DNA of 6,151 bases from Geodermatophilaceae bacterium (GTDB taxonomy: Bacteria > Actinomycetota > Actinomycetes > Mycobacteriales > Geodermatophilaceae), in assembly GCA_013814015.1 (NCBI GenBank), contig JACCQS010000321.1:1-6151 (forward strand). The letters run 5' to 3'. Positions 1 to 5,588 of this stretch are shown here, one piece after another (positions within the stretch are counted from its first letter, which is position 1; each line of letters starts with the position of its first letter). The notes under the pieces are model-generated. The model searched no databases, was not told the DNA's origin, and saw only the letters and a list, made by a program, of their open reading frames with translations. The position numbers were made by a program, and so were the translations under genes.

Positions 1-218
1 GCCGCGAGATGGATGACCGCGTCGAATCCCGCATCTCGGGTCAGGACCTTGCTCACGTCCGACAGGGACGACTCGACGAAGCTCACGCCGTCCGGAACCG
101 CGTCCCGGTGGCCGGTGGACAGGTCGTCCAGGACCACCGCCTCGTGGCCGGCTTGCACCAACGCGGCCGTGACTACGCTGCCGATGTAGCCGGCACCACC
201 GGCAACCAGAACCTTCAC
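1..218 (-). CDS. galE: NAD-dependent epimerase, GalE-type (N-terminal part, cut by window edge)
   Basis: This is the first 72 codons of an extended short-chain dehydrogenase/reductase that resembles UDP-glucose 4-epimerase, a cytosolic NAD-dependent enzyme that interconverts UDP-glucose and UDP-galactose. The reverse strand reads KVLVAGGAGYIGS at residues 2-14, the Rossmann-fold NAD-binding glycine motif (GGAGYIG, 7-13). The acidic end of beta-2 follows as DDLSTGHRDAVP (31-42), typical of GalE, and then FDAVIHLA (65-72), the start of the conserved HxAA segment. The catalytic YxxxK and the substrate-binding half lie outside the window, so the exact sugar specificity cannot be judged. The GTG start at 218 places the glycine motif at the usual distance from the N terminus. 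No good Shine-Dalgarno sequence precedes it, only an AGG 9 nt away, but a TANNNT box sits 7 nt upstream. It is divergent from the aminotransferase gene. The family call is sure; the GalE label is likely but not proven. Confidence 0.85.
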   Translation of the reverse strand, partial: MKVLVAGGAGYIGSVVTAALVQAGHEAVVLDDLSTGHRDAVPDGVSFVESSLSDVSKVLTRDAGFDAVIHLA

Positions 219-225
219 GCCCGGC

Positions 226-231
226 AGCCTA
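226..231 (-). promoter_or_regulatory. Candidate -10 box for a leaderless galE-like transcript
   Basis: The minus strand reads TAGGCT, then 7 nt (GCCGGGC), then the GTG start at 218. TANNNT at this distance would put the transcription start on the first base of the start codon, the usual layout of leaderless genes in actinobacteria. The box lies within the 8-bp palindrome GCCTAGGC (227-234). No convincing -35 hexamer is visible, and the third to fifth bases are not informative, so this is a positional inference. Confidence 0.4.
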
Positions 232-248
232 GGCGAACACTGCGGTCA

Positions 249-266
249 GCCTGCCGGGCTGCAGGC
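249..266. repeat. Short inverted repeat in the galE-pat divergent gap
   Basis: GCCTGC (249-254) and GCAGGC (261-266) form a perfect 6-bp inverted repeat with a 6-nt spacer. An alternative 5-bp pairing, CAGCC (247-251) with GGCTG (257-261), overlaps it. It lies in the 87-bp gap between the two divergent starts, where an operator or a leader hairpin could be. In DNA this rich in GC, repeats of this length also arise by chance. No clear -10 box for the plus-strand cluster is seen in the gap. Confidence 0.25.
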
Positions 267-285
267 GACACGACGCGACCAGCAC

Positions 286-292
286 GAGGAGG
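286..292 (+). promoter_or_regulatory. Ribosome binding site of the aminotransferase gene
   Basis: GAGGAGG is a near-perfect Shine-Dalgarno sequence. It ends 13 nt before the GTG at 306, longer than the usual 5-10 nt, but no other in-frame start lies closer. It shows that the coding region begins here and not further upstream in the open frame, which is antisense to the epimerase gene. Confidence 0.6.
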
Positions 293-305
293 CGGATCCC
301 AAACT

Positions 306-1394
306 GTGTCGGTACCGGTACGGCCTGCCATCGCCGAACTCGCGGCCTATAAACCCGGCCGCAGCGCCGCGGATCTGGCCCGTGAATTGGGGCTTCCCGA
401 GGCGATCAAGCTGGCCAGCAACGAGATCGCCTACCCGCCGCTGCCCAGCGTCGTTGCCGCGATCGCCGAAGCAGCGTGCGTCGTCAACCGCTATCCCGAC
501 AATGCATCCGTTGCCCTGACCGCCGCACTCGCCGAGCGGTTCGAACTTCCGGTCGAGTCCATCGCGGTCGGTTGTGGGTCGGTGAGCCTGTGTCAGCAGT
601 TGCTGCAGTCCTATTCCGGCCCCGGCGATGAAGTCGTGTGCGCCTGGCGGTCTTTCGAGGCCTACCCGCTCTTGGTGGCCGTGGCCGGAGCCACCTTGGT
701 GCCCGTACCCCTGCGCGAGCAGACCCATGATCCGGAGGCCATGGCAGCGGCCATCACCGACGCCACCAGAGTGGTGTTCATCTGCAACCCGAACAATCCC
801 ACCGGTACGGCGCTGGGCACCGTGGCGATGCAGCGCCTGCTGGATGCCATCGGCACGGACACGCTGGTCGTGATCGACGAGGCGTATCGGGAGTTCGTCA
901 CCGACCCGGACGTCCCGGACGGGCGTGAGCTGATGCGCGGGCGGCCCAACGTGTGTGTGCTTCGGACCTTCTCCAAGGCCTACGGTCTGGCCGGCCTGCG
1001 GGTCGGGTACCTGCTGTCGCAGGACCCGGCGATCGCCACGGCGGTACGCAAGACCTACGTTCCGTTCAGCGTCTCGACCCTGGCCCAGGTTGCCGCACTC
1101 GCATCACTGTCCGCCGAGCAGGAGATGCGCGAGCGCTGCGCGGCGGTGGTATCGGAACGGGAGCGGGTCAGCGCCGCCCTGGCCGATCTCGGCGATCCGG
1201 CTCCGGTCAGCCAGGCCAACTTCGTCTGGCTGCCGCTGGGTGAAGACGCGCTGGGGTTCGCCAGTTTCTGCGAGGCACGTGGAGTCATCGTGCGGCCCTT
1301 CGCCGGCGACGGGGCCCGGGTCACCATCGGTCAGCCGCAGGAGAACGACGCCTTCATTTCCGCCGTTGCCGCGTGGGAGGCATCGCGAGGCTGA
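306..1394 (+). CDS. pat: PLP-dependent aromatic aminotransferase, Pat/HisC family
   Basis: This is a complete 362-residue fold-type I aminotransferase of class I/II, the normal length for HisC-like enzymes. It should move the amino group between glutamate and an aromatic 2-oxo acid, such as phenylpyruvate, using pyridoxal phosphate in the cytosol. Visible motifs are LASNE (36-40), YPDN (63-66), VVFICNPNNPTGT (156-168, cofactor Asn164), VVIDEAY (188-194), TFSKAYGLAGLRVGY (221-235, Schiff-base Lys224 and Arg232) and RVTIGQPQEN (338-347, Arg338 for the substrate carboxylate). The segment GPGDEVVCAWRSFEAYP (105-121) is typical of the Pat subgroup (HisC2 of mycobacteria) rather than true histidinol-phosphate aminotransferase, and no other his gene is in view. 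One oddity is IAYPPLP (41-47), where relatives usually carry a Phe/Tyr-Gly-Pro-Leu-Pro core. The GTG start at 306 follows GAGGAGG and fits the family N terminus. trpS begins 44 nt downstream, probably in the same transcript. Confidence 0.9.
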   Translation: MSVPVRPAIAELAAYKPGRSAADLARELGLPEAIKLASNEIAYPPLPSVVAAIAEAACVVNRYPDNASVALTAALAERFELPVESIAVGCGSVSLCQQLLQSYSGPGDEVVCAWRSFEAYPLLVAVAGATLVPVPLREQTHDPEAMAAAITDATRVVFICNPNNPTGTALGTVAMQRLLDAIGTDTLVVIDEAYREFVTDPDVPDGRELMRGRPNVCVLRTFSKAYGLAGLRVGYLLSQDPAIATAVRKTYVPFSVSTLAQVAALASLSAEQEMRERCAAVVSERERVSAALADLGDPAPVSQANFVWLPLGEDALGFASFCEARGVIVRPFAGDGARVTIGQPQENDAFISAVAAWEASRG

Positions 1395-1438
1395 ACCCTC
1401 GCTTTCGTTGCGTCCTGAGGTGTTGCAAAGATGGCGGG

Positions 1439-2461
1439 ATGCCGCGCCCCAGGGTGTTGTCCGGTATCCAGCCGACAGCCGACTCCTTTCACCTCGGCAA
1501 CTACTTGGGCGCTCTGCGGCACTGGGTCGCGCTGCAGGAAAGCCATGACGCCTTCTACTGCGTCGTGGACCTGCACGCGCTCACCGTCGAGCCCGATCCC
1601 GAGGCTTTGCGGCACCGGACCCGTACGAGCACCGCCCAGTTACTGGCGATGGGTGTCGATCCGGAACGCAGCACGTTGTTCGTGCAGAGTCACGTGCGCG
1701 CCCATACCCAGCTGGCGTGGCTGCTGCAGTGCATGACCGGGTACGGCGAGGCCGGGCGCATGGTGCAGTTCAAAGAAAAGTCGGTCAAGTCAACCGATGG
1801 AGACCGGGTGACGGTCGGTTTGTTCAGCTATCCGGTGCTCCAGGCAGCCGACATCCTGCTCTACCACGCAGATGCCGTACCGGTGGGCGAGGATCAGCGG
1901 CAGCACCTCGAGCTCACGCGCGACCTCGCCCAGCGGTTCAACGGCCGACTGGGACAGACCTTCACCGTGCCTGAGCCCTACATCGTCAAGGAGACTGCGC
2001 GGATCGCGGACCTGTCCGATCCCGCCGGGAAAATGAGCAAGAGTGCGTCGAGCGCGGCGGGCATCCTCGAGCTGCTGGACGACCCCGCGGTCAACTCCAA
2101 GAAGATCAGGAGTGCGGTCACCGACACCGGTCGGGAGATCACTCACGACCCGGAGAACAAGCCAGGCGTGTCGAATCTCCTTGTTATCCTGTCCGCGCTC
2201 ACCGACACCGCCCTGGACAAGCTCGAGGAGCAGTACGCCGGAGCCGGATACGGACAGCTCAAGGCTGACGTGGCCGATGCTGTCGAGGCCGTTGTCGGCC
2301 CGATCCGGGTGCGTACGCGAGAGCTGCTCGACGACCCGGCCGAGGTGGATCGGATCCTGGCAGCCGGGGCCGACCGGGCCGGCGCGGTAGCCGAGGCGAC
2401 CCTGGCTGTGGCCGAGGAACGGATCGGGTTGCTGCCCAACATGTCTGATTCCGCCCGATGA
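1439..2461 (+). CDS. trpS: Tryptophanyl-tRNA synthetase
   Basis: This is a 340-residue class Ic aminoacyl-tRNA synthetase that joins tryptophan to tRNA-Trp using ATP; the length is usual for bacterial TrpS. The N terminus runs into VLSGIQPTADSFHLGNYLGA (6-25), with HLGN (18-21) as the HIGH-type signature. The conserved core follows: YPVLQAADILLY (131-142), VPVGEDQRQHLELTRD (147-162), and AGKMSKS (196-202) with the KMSKS loop at 198-202. SKKIRSAVTD (220-229) and the helical C-terminal part complete the family pattern. ATG 1439 is chosen because it places the signature at the usual distance. The in-frame GTG at 1373 would add 22 residues overlapping the aminotransferase with no homology sense. 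The Shine-Dalgarno is poor (GGCGGG directly before the ATG), so translation may depend on ribosomes from the upstream gene. No T-box leader or Trp-rich leader peptide is visible in the 44-nt gap. Its stop overlaps the start of the next gene. Confidence 0.97.
   Translation: MPRPRVLSGIQPTADSFHLGNYLGALRHWVALQESHDAFYCVVDLHALTVEPDPEALRHRTRTSTAQLLAMGVDPERSTLFVQSHVRAHTQLAWLLQCMTGYGEAGRMVQFKEKSVKSTDGDRVTVGLFSYPVLQAADILLYHADAVPVGEDQRQHLELTRDLAQRFNGRLGQTFTVPEPYIVKETARIADLSDPAGKMSKSASSAAGILELLDDPAVNSKKIRSAVTDTGREITHDPENKPGVSNLLVILSALTDTALDKLEEQYAGAGYGQLKADVADAVEAVVGPIRVRTRELLDDPAEVDRILAAGADRAGAVAEATLAVAEERIGLLPNMSDSAR
2458..2461 (+). other. ATGA stop/start overlap of trpS and the 2H phosphoesterase gene
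   Basis: ATG (2458-2460) starts the downstream gene and TGA (2459-2461) ends trpS. This four-base overlap is the classic arrangement for termination-reinitiation, so the small protein should be made in step with TrpS. No strong Shine-Dalgarno sequence precedes the ATG. Confidence 0.8.
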
Positions 2462-3018
2462 GCACCGAACCGGGCGCACCGACTGGGCCGCCGCCTACCG
2501 TCCTGGGCATAGCGATCCCGGTTCCCGACCCACTGTGCACGCTGCTGACCGAGTGGCGGGTCAAGGTCGGTGACCCGCTGGCACACCTGATCCCGCCGCA
2601 CGTCACGTTGCTTCCGCCCACCGATTTCGGGGCGGTGGTGCCCCAGGATGTTCACGAGCACCTCGGCGCGGTTGCTTCCCGACATGCACCGTTCCAGCTG
2701 CACCTGGCCGGAACCGGATCCTTCCGCCCGGTGTCACAGGTGGTTTTCGTCACCGTGGCCGACGGCATCTCGGCATGTGAGCTGCTGTCCGAGGACATCC
2801 GATCGGGCCAGTTGAGTCGGCCGCTGAGCTTTCCGTACCACCCGCACGTCACGATCGCCCACGACGTACCGCCGGACATGCTCGACCTCGCCTACGACGG
2901 GCTCGTTGACGTCGACGAACGGATCCAGGTCGACGCGTTCTGCGCGTTCGAGCAGGATCCATCCGGTCGATGGGTGCCGGTGACGCGGTACCCATTGCAG
3001 GGTGTCGCCGGTGGCTGA
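2458..3018 (+). CDS. 2H phosphoesterase, LigT / 2'-5' RNA ligase family
   Basis: This 186-residue protein carries the two HxT motifs that define the 2H superfamily: PPHVTLLPP (46-54, His48 and Thr50) and YHPHVTIAHD (127-136, His130 and Thr132). Each motif lies in one half of a duplicated alpha-beta fold, spaced as in LigT/ThpR and cyclic phosphodiesterases. Known members hydrolyse 2',3'-cyclic phosphates to 2'-phosphates or reversibly join 2'-5' RNA ends; the substrate of this member is unknown. The first dozen residues are rich in Pro and Gly and look disordered. The fold begins at VLGIAIPVP (15-23), and the protein ends shortly after a Trp-Val-Pro strand (172-174). No signal peptide or membrane segment is seen, so it is cytosolic. 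It sits between trpS and a YihY gene with overlaps on both sides, which suggests a link to tRNA or RNA-end metabolism, though this is inference from position only. The family is clear, the exact reaction is not. Confidence 0.88.
   Translation: MSTEPGAPTGPPPTVLGIAIPVPDPLCTLLTEWRVKVGDPLAHLIPPHVTLLPPTDFGAVVPQDVHEHLGAVASRHAPFQLHLAGTGSFRPVSQVVFVTVADGISACELLSEDIRSGQLSRPLSFPYHPHVTIAHDVPPDMLDLAYDGLVDVDERIQVDAFCAFEQDPSGRWVPVTRYPLQGVAGG
2999..3002 (+). promoter_or_regulatory. Shine-Dalgarno core deciding the YihY-gene start
   Basis: AGGG lies 8 nt before the GTG at 3011. The alternative in-frame GTG at 3002 uses the last base of this core and has only a weak match upstream. This favours 3011, although the two starts differ by only three residues. 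Confidence 0.4.
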
Positions 3019-4189
3019 GTCGCTGGGTCGACCAGCACCACTGCACCCCCCCGCTTCGCGCGAACCGAATCGCCTTGATCGACTTCGCGCACGGTACGGC
3101 TGGCTCGACCACGTGATCCGCGCCATCACTCTCTACACCGAGCGCAACGCGGACGTCTTGGCCGGAAGCATCACCTACTTCGGTTTCCTGGCACTGTTCC
3201 CGCTGCTGCTTCTTGCTGCATCAGTCTTCGGATTCGTGCTGACCGACCGGCCGGAGCTGCTCGCGGATGTGATCGCCCAGATCGTGGAATACATTCCCGG
3301 CGCGGCCGGGGACCAGCTGGTCGAGGCGCTGAACGCAGCCATCGAGTCCCGAAATGCCGTCGGCATCGTCGGGTTGCTCGGCCTGATCTATGCCGGGCTC
3401 CGCTGGATCAACAAGCTGCGATTGGCGTTCCAGACCCTGTGGCAGGGAAAGCCCGAGGCAGGGAGCTTTCTCAAGGACAACGCCCGAGACCTGCTCACGC
3501 TGGTCGGGCTGGGCGGCGGACTGGTCGCGTCGCTGGTGATCACGGCAGTGGGTACGGCGGCCGCCTCCTATCTCGTCGGATTGGCTGGTCTTTCTGAGGT
3601 GCCGGGCATCACGCTGATCACCGGAGCGGCGGCCATCGTCTTGGCCATCGGGGGCAGCACGCTGGTATTCGCCTGGCTTCTCGGCAGCCTGTCCGGACAC
3701 GACATCACGTTCCGTTCGGTCCTGCCAGGGGCGGTGCTGGCTGCGGTCGGCTTCGAGATCCTCAAACTGGTCGGCGGCTTCTACCTGTCCTTGGTCTCGA
3801 ACAGCGTCTCTGCCGGGGTCTTCGGCAGCGTGGTCGGAATTCTGCTGTTCATCTATCTGGCCTGCCGGTTCCTGCTCTTCTGCGTCGCGTGGACCGCGAC
3901 CCTGCCGCGGTTCGCCCGACTGGGTCTGGGCCCCGCCCCGGAGAACTCGCTGGCGCAGCCGGCCGCCGCCCCCTCGATCGAGCCGACCCAACGCGTGCCC
4001 GACCCCGAGCCAGCCATCTCGCCGACTGCTGTGGCGGCAGGGTTGGTCGCAACCGGTGTGGTCGCCGGCGCAGTTGGCCCGGCGATCCTGCGTCGCTGGT
4101 GGCGCAGAGATCAGTCAGGGCGCAGGGAGCAGTCAGGGGCGGTCAGGAGATCGGATCCCGAGGCCGTTGGCGTACCGGAGCACGGTTAG
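3011..4189 (+). CDS. YihY/BrkB-family inner-membrane protein with extended C terminus
   Basis: This is a 392-residue polytopic membrane protein of the YihY/BrkB family, once mislabelled ribonuclease BN; its biochemical role is not established. After a basic, Pro-rich cytosolic N terminus comes SITYFGFLALFPLLLLAAS (53-71), the family signature in the first membrane segment. Further hydrophobic segments lie near 115-130, 160-186, 200-226, 236-262 and 268-296, giving the usual six. GLRWINKLRLAFQTLW (129-144) after segment two is also typical. The residues after about 300 are less usual: a Pro/Ala/Glu-rich linker (305-337), a seventh hydrophobic stretch (338-360, Ala/Val/Gly-rich), and a strongly basic tail starting RRWWRRDQSGRR. 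The start is GTG 3011 with AGGG 8 nt upstream, overlapping the previous stop by 8 bp; GTG 3002 is possible. The 3' end overlaps the convergent carboxypeptidase gene by 47 bp. Co-transcription with trpS is likely. Confidence 0.9.
   Translation: MAESLGRPAPLHPPASREPNRLDRLRARYGWLDHVIRAITLYTERNADVLAGSITYFGFLALFPLLLLAASVFGFVLTDRPELLADVIAQIVEYIPGAAGDQLVEALNAAIESRNAVGIVGLLGLIYAGLRWINKLRLAFQTLWQGKPEAGSFLKDNARDLLTLVGLGGGLVASLVITAVGTAAASYLVGLAGLSEVPGITLITGAAAIVLAIGGSTLVFAWLLGSLSGHDITFRSVLPGAVLAAVGFEILKLVGGFYLSLVSNSVSAGVFGSVVGILLFIYLACRFLLFCVAWTATLPRFARLGLGPAPENSLAQPAAAPSIEPTQRVPDPEPAISPTAVAAGLVATGVVAGAVGPAILRRWWRRDQSGRREQSGAVRRSDPEAVGVPEHG
4112..4138 (+). repeat. In-frame 9-bp direct repeat in the YihY tail
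   Basis: CAGTCAGGG occurs at 4112-4120 and again at 4130-4138, a period of 18 bp (six codons), with a partial third copy GGTCAGG at 4141-4147. It encodes the repeated QSG in DQSGRREQSGAVRR of the basic cytosolic tail. It looks like a small tandem expansion and lies just outside the overlap with the opposite gene. Confidence 0.5.
4143..4189. other. Tail-to-tail coding overlap, YihY gene and carboxypeptidase gene
   Basis: The plus-strand TAG (4187-4189) lies inside the minus-strand carboxypeptidase frame, whose TGA is at 4145-4143. Both strands code for 47 bp, giving the last residues of two basic cytosolic tails. No stand-alone terminator can fit between the genes, so transcripts of the two genes should overlap at their 3' ends. 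Confidence 0.85.
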
Positions 4190-5408
4190 CACCGCTACCA
4201 CCGGGCGTGCGACGGCTGACCGGAGGCCGTCTGCTCCAGACGAACGTGCCTAGCGCAATTCCGATGCTGCCGGTCGCCAGGGCCAGCAGCGGCAGCAGCG
4301 CGAGGTCGTCGGCTCCGGGTTCGGTTCGGGCAGAAACCGGGGCTCCGGGCAGGGCGGGTGACGTCTCGGGGCCGGTCGGGGACGGCGCGCCAGCCGGCAG
4401 CGGTGCAACCAGGTCTCCCACCGACGGCGTGCCGGCCGGCAGCGCGAATCCCCAGTCCAGCAGGCGCGCCGCCTGCTCCCAGGTCGGAATCGGTACCTGT
4501 TCGGCCAGCATCAGGCTGACGACCAGTTGACGCCCGTCGCGCTCGGCGGCGCCGACGAAGGTGTACCTGGCCGCGTCGGTGAACCCGGTCTTGCCGGCCA
4601 GGGTTCCTGGATAGTTGAGCAGCAGCTGGTTCTGATTCTGGATCTCGAAGCCCTCGTCCATTCCGGGTACGGCGGGGATCTGGGCACTGGCTGTGGCCAT
4701 GACCGCCAACAACTGTGGGTCGGCGACAGCTGCGGTCATCATCAGGGTGAGGTCGTAGGCCGAGGACCGTTGGCCTTCGACGTCCAGTCCGCTCGGGCCG
4801 CCCGGCGAGGTGTCGTAGGCCTGCAGCCGATCTGCGGTCCGGTACATGGCCTCGAGCGTGGGTTCCAGTCCCCCGGCCGTACGAGACAAAGCGTTGGCGG
4901 CGTCGTTGCCGGACTGCAGCATCAGCGCCAGCCACAACGTCGCCACGTCGTACTGACCACCGTTGATCAGGCCGACCCGGCTGCCTTCGATCTGCTCGTC
5001 CTGCACGGTGGCGGTCACGACCTGCGCCGGGTCCAGCCGCGGGTAGAGCGACAACAACGTGAGCAGCTTCAAGGTGCTGGCCGGGTAGTACCGCCCGTGG
5101 GCGTCCTTGGCAGCCAATATCACGCCGCTGCTCGCATCGGCGACGACCCAACCGCGCGCGGTGATGTCGGCGGGCAGCGGCGGGGCGTCCGGGGGGAGGA
5201 CAAGTCCCCGCGAGGCGAGGTCCTTCCCACCGACGGTGTCACCATCCGGAGCGCTGCCGACCGGGGGGCCGACCGGGTCGGGAACGGTCGGGCTGGCCCC
5301 CGCCGGGTTGGCCGTCGGCCTGGGGGAATCTGCCCAAACTATCCCCGGCCATCCGAGGAAGGCGACCATCGCAAGGCATACCGCACCGGCCGCGACGCAG
5401 CGCCGCAC
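4143..5408 (-). CDS. D-alanyl-D-alanine carboxypeptidase, PBP5-type (DacA/DacB1-like)
   Basis: This 421-residue serine peptidase of the S11 family should remove the terminal D-Ala from peptidoglycan stem peptides outside the cell. The N terminus reads VRRC and then a hydrophobic stretch to IVWA|DS, a signal peptide likely cleaved after Ala26. A Pro/Gly/Asp-rich linker follows (27-80). The penicillin-binding motifs are in order: ASTLK (110-114, nucleophile Ser111 and Lys114), SGN (166-168) and KTG (273-275). YDLTLMM (218-224) and ARYTFVGAAERDGRQLVVSLM (split at 280-300) also fit the family. A second Pro-rich linker leads to a membrane segment (368-391) and a basic cytosolic tail, so the enzyme is membrane-anchored at its C terminus. 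The GTG start at 5408 gives an ideal signal peptide and has a TANNNT box 7 nt upstream. The longer open frame to 5726 runs through the opposite gene. A TTG at 5489 is a weaker alternative start. The domain order matches mycobacterial DacB1. Confidence 0.93.
   Translation of the reverse strand: MRRCVAAGAVCLAMVAFLGWPGIVWADSPRPTANPAGASPTVPDPVGPPVGSAPDGDTVGGKDLASRGLVLPPDAPPLPADITARGWVVADASSGVILAAKDAHGRYYPASTLKLLTLLSLYPRLDPAQVVTATVQDEQIEGSRVGLINGGQYDVATLWLALMLQSGNDAANALSRTAGGLEPTLEAMYRTADRLQAYDTSPGGPSGLDVEGQRSSAYDLTLMMTAAVADPQLLAVMATASAQIPAVPGMDEGFEIQNQNQLLLNYPGTLAGKTGFTDAARYTFVGAAERDGRQLVVSLMLAEQVPIPTWEQAARLLDWGFALPAGTPSVGDLVAPLPAGAPSPTGPETSPALPGAPVSARTEPGADDLALLPLLALATGSIGIALGTFVWSRRPPVSRRTPGGSGANRAPVRQRPRDPIS
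4211..4231. repeat. Short hairpin just downstream of the YihY stop
   Basis: GACGGC (4211-4216) and GCCGTC (4226-4231) pair perfectly across a 9-nt loop, 22 nt after the YihY stop codon. It could help to end or protect the 3' end of the trpS-cluster transcript. There is no T-run after it and it lies in the coding sequence of the carboxypeptidase tail, so a terminator role is uncertain. Confidence 0.2.
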
Positions 5409-5415
5409 GGCCGGG

Positions 5416-5421
5416 AGATTA
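5416..5421 (-). promoter_or_regulatory. Candidate -10 box for a leaderless carboxypeptidase transcript
   Basis: On the minus strand TAATCT is followed by 7 nt (CCCGGCC) and then the GTG at 5408. This fits TANNNT spacing for a transcript that starts on the start codon itself, and it explains the lack of any Shine-Dalgarno sequence before this GTG. No good -35 hexamer is seen 16-18 nt further upstream. Confidence 0.5.
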
Positions 5422-5530
5422 CCGTCGCAGCGGCTCAGGACCCTGGATGAGACCCGCGAGTCACGTGCACAAGGCGAAACAGCCCACAACGAATATGTCT
5501 CGGTGGACCTGTGGGGTGCCCGCGGTGTAT

Positions 5531-5562
5531 GGCAGGCGACTACGGTGGCCGGAATGCCTGCC
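5531..5562. repeat. Inverted repeat around a possible -10 box upstream of the BMP gene
   Basis: GGCAGGC (5531-5537) and GCCTGCC (5556-5562) are perfect 7-bp inverted copies separated by 18 nt. The enclosed sequence contains TACGGT (5541-5546). A second palindrome, CCGAG-AC-CTCGG (5563-5574), follows directly. The position between divergent starts makes an operator possible, or a hairpin in the 5' leader of the BMP mRNA. Confidence 0.35.
5541..5546 (+). promoter_or_regulatory. Weak candidate -10 box for the BMP gene
   Basis: TACGGT matches the TANNNT pattern and would give a transcription start near 5553, with a leader of about 49 nt that includes the 5563-5574 palindrome and the ribosome binding site. 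The -35 region is not recognisable. TACCGT at 5420-5425 is an alternative, giving a longer leader. Confidence 0.2.
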
Positions 5563-5588
5563 CCGAGACCTCGGAGCCGGTACATATG

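Noticed and set aside
9..305. Long 5' extension of the aminotransferase frame (99 extra codons)
   Set aside because: It is antisense to the clear epimerase coding sequence, does not resemble any aminotransferase N terminus, and a strong ribosome site at 286-292 marks the true start at 306.
246..728. 160-codon minus-strand frame opposite the start of the aminotransferase
   Set aside because: It lies antisense to conserved aminotransferase sequence and shows no protein signature of its own.
1395..1438. Terminator, T-box or leader peptide between the aminotransferase and trpS
   Set aside because: The 44 nt contain only short imperfect pairings, no T-run, no T-box core and no Trp-rich short frame.
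3221..3991. 256-codon minus-strand frame opposite the YihY gene
   Set aside because: It has a polar Gln/Asp/Arg/Gly-rich composition typical of antisense to membrane-protein codons, with no motif or ribosome site.
3011..4189. Calling the YihY-family protein ribonuclease BN
   Set aside because: That name came from an old misassignment; the real RNase BN is an unrelated metallo-beta-lactamase-fold enzyme, and no nuclease motif is visible here.
4195..5151. 318-codon minus-strand frame overlapping the carboxypeptidase in another phase
   Set aside because: It is extremely rich in Arg, Gly and Ala, as expected from a frame-shifted reading of GC-rich coding DNA, and has no domain.
4527..5450. 307-codon plus-strand open frame opposite the carboxypeptidase
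   Set aside because: It is a GC-driven shadow with no recognisable motif, while the minus strand carries all three penicillin-binding motifs.
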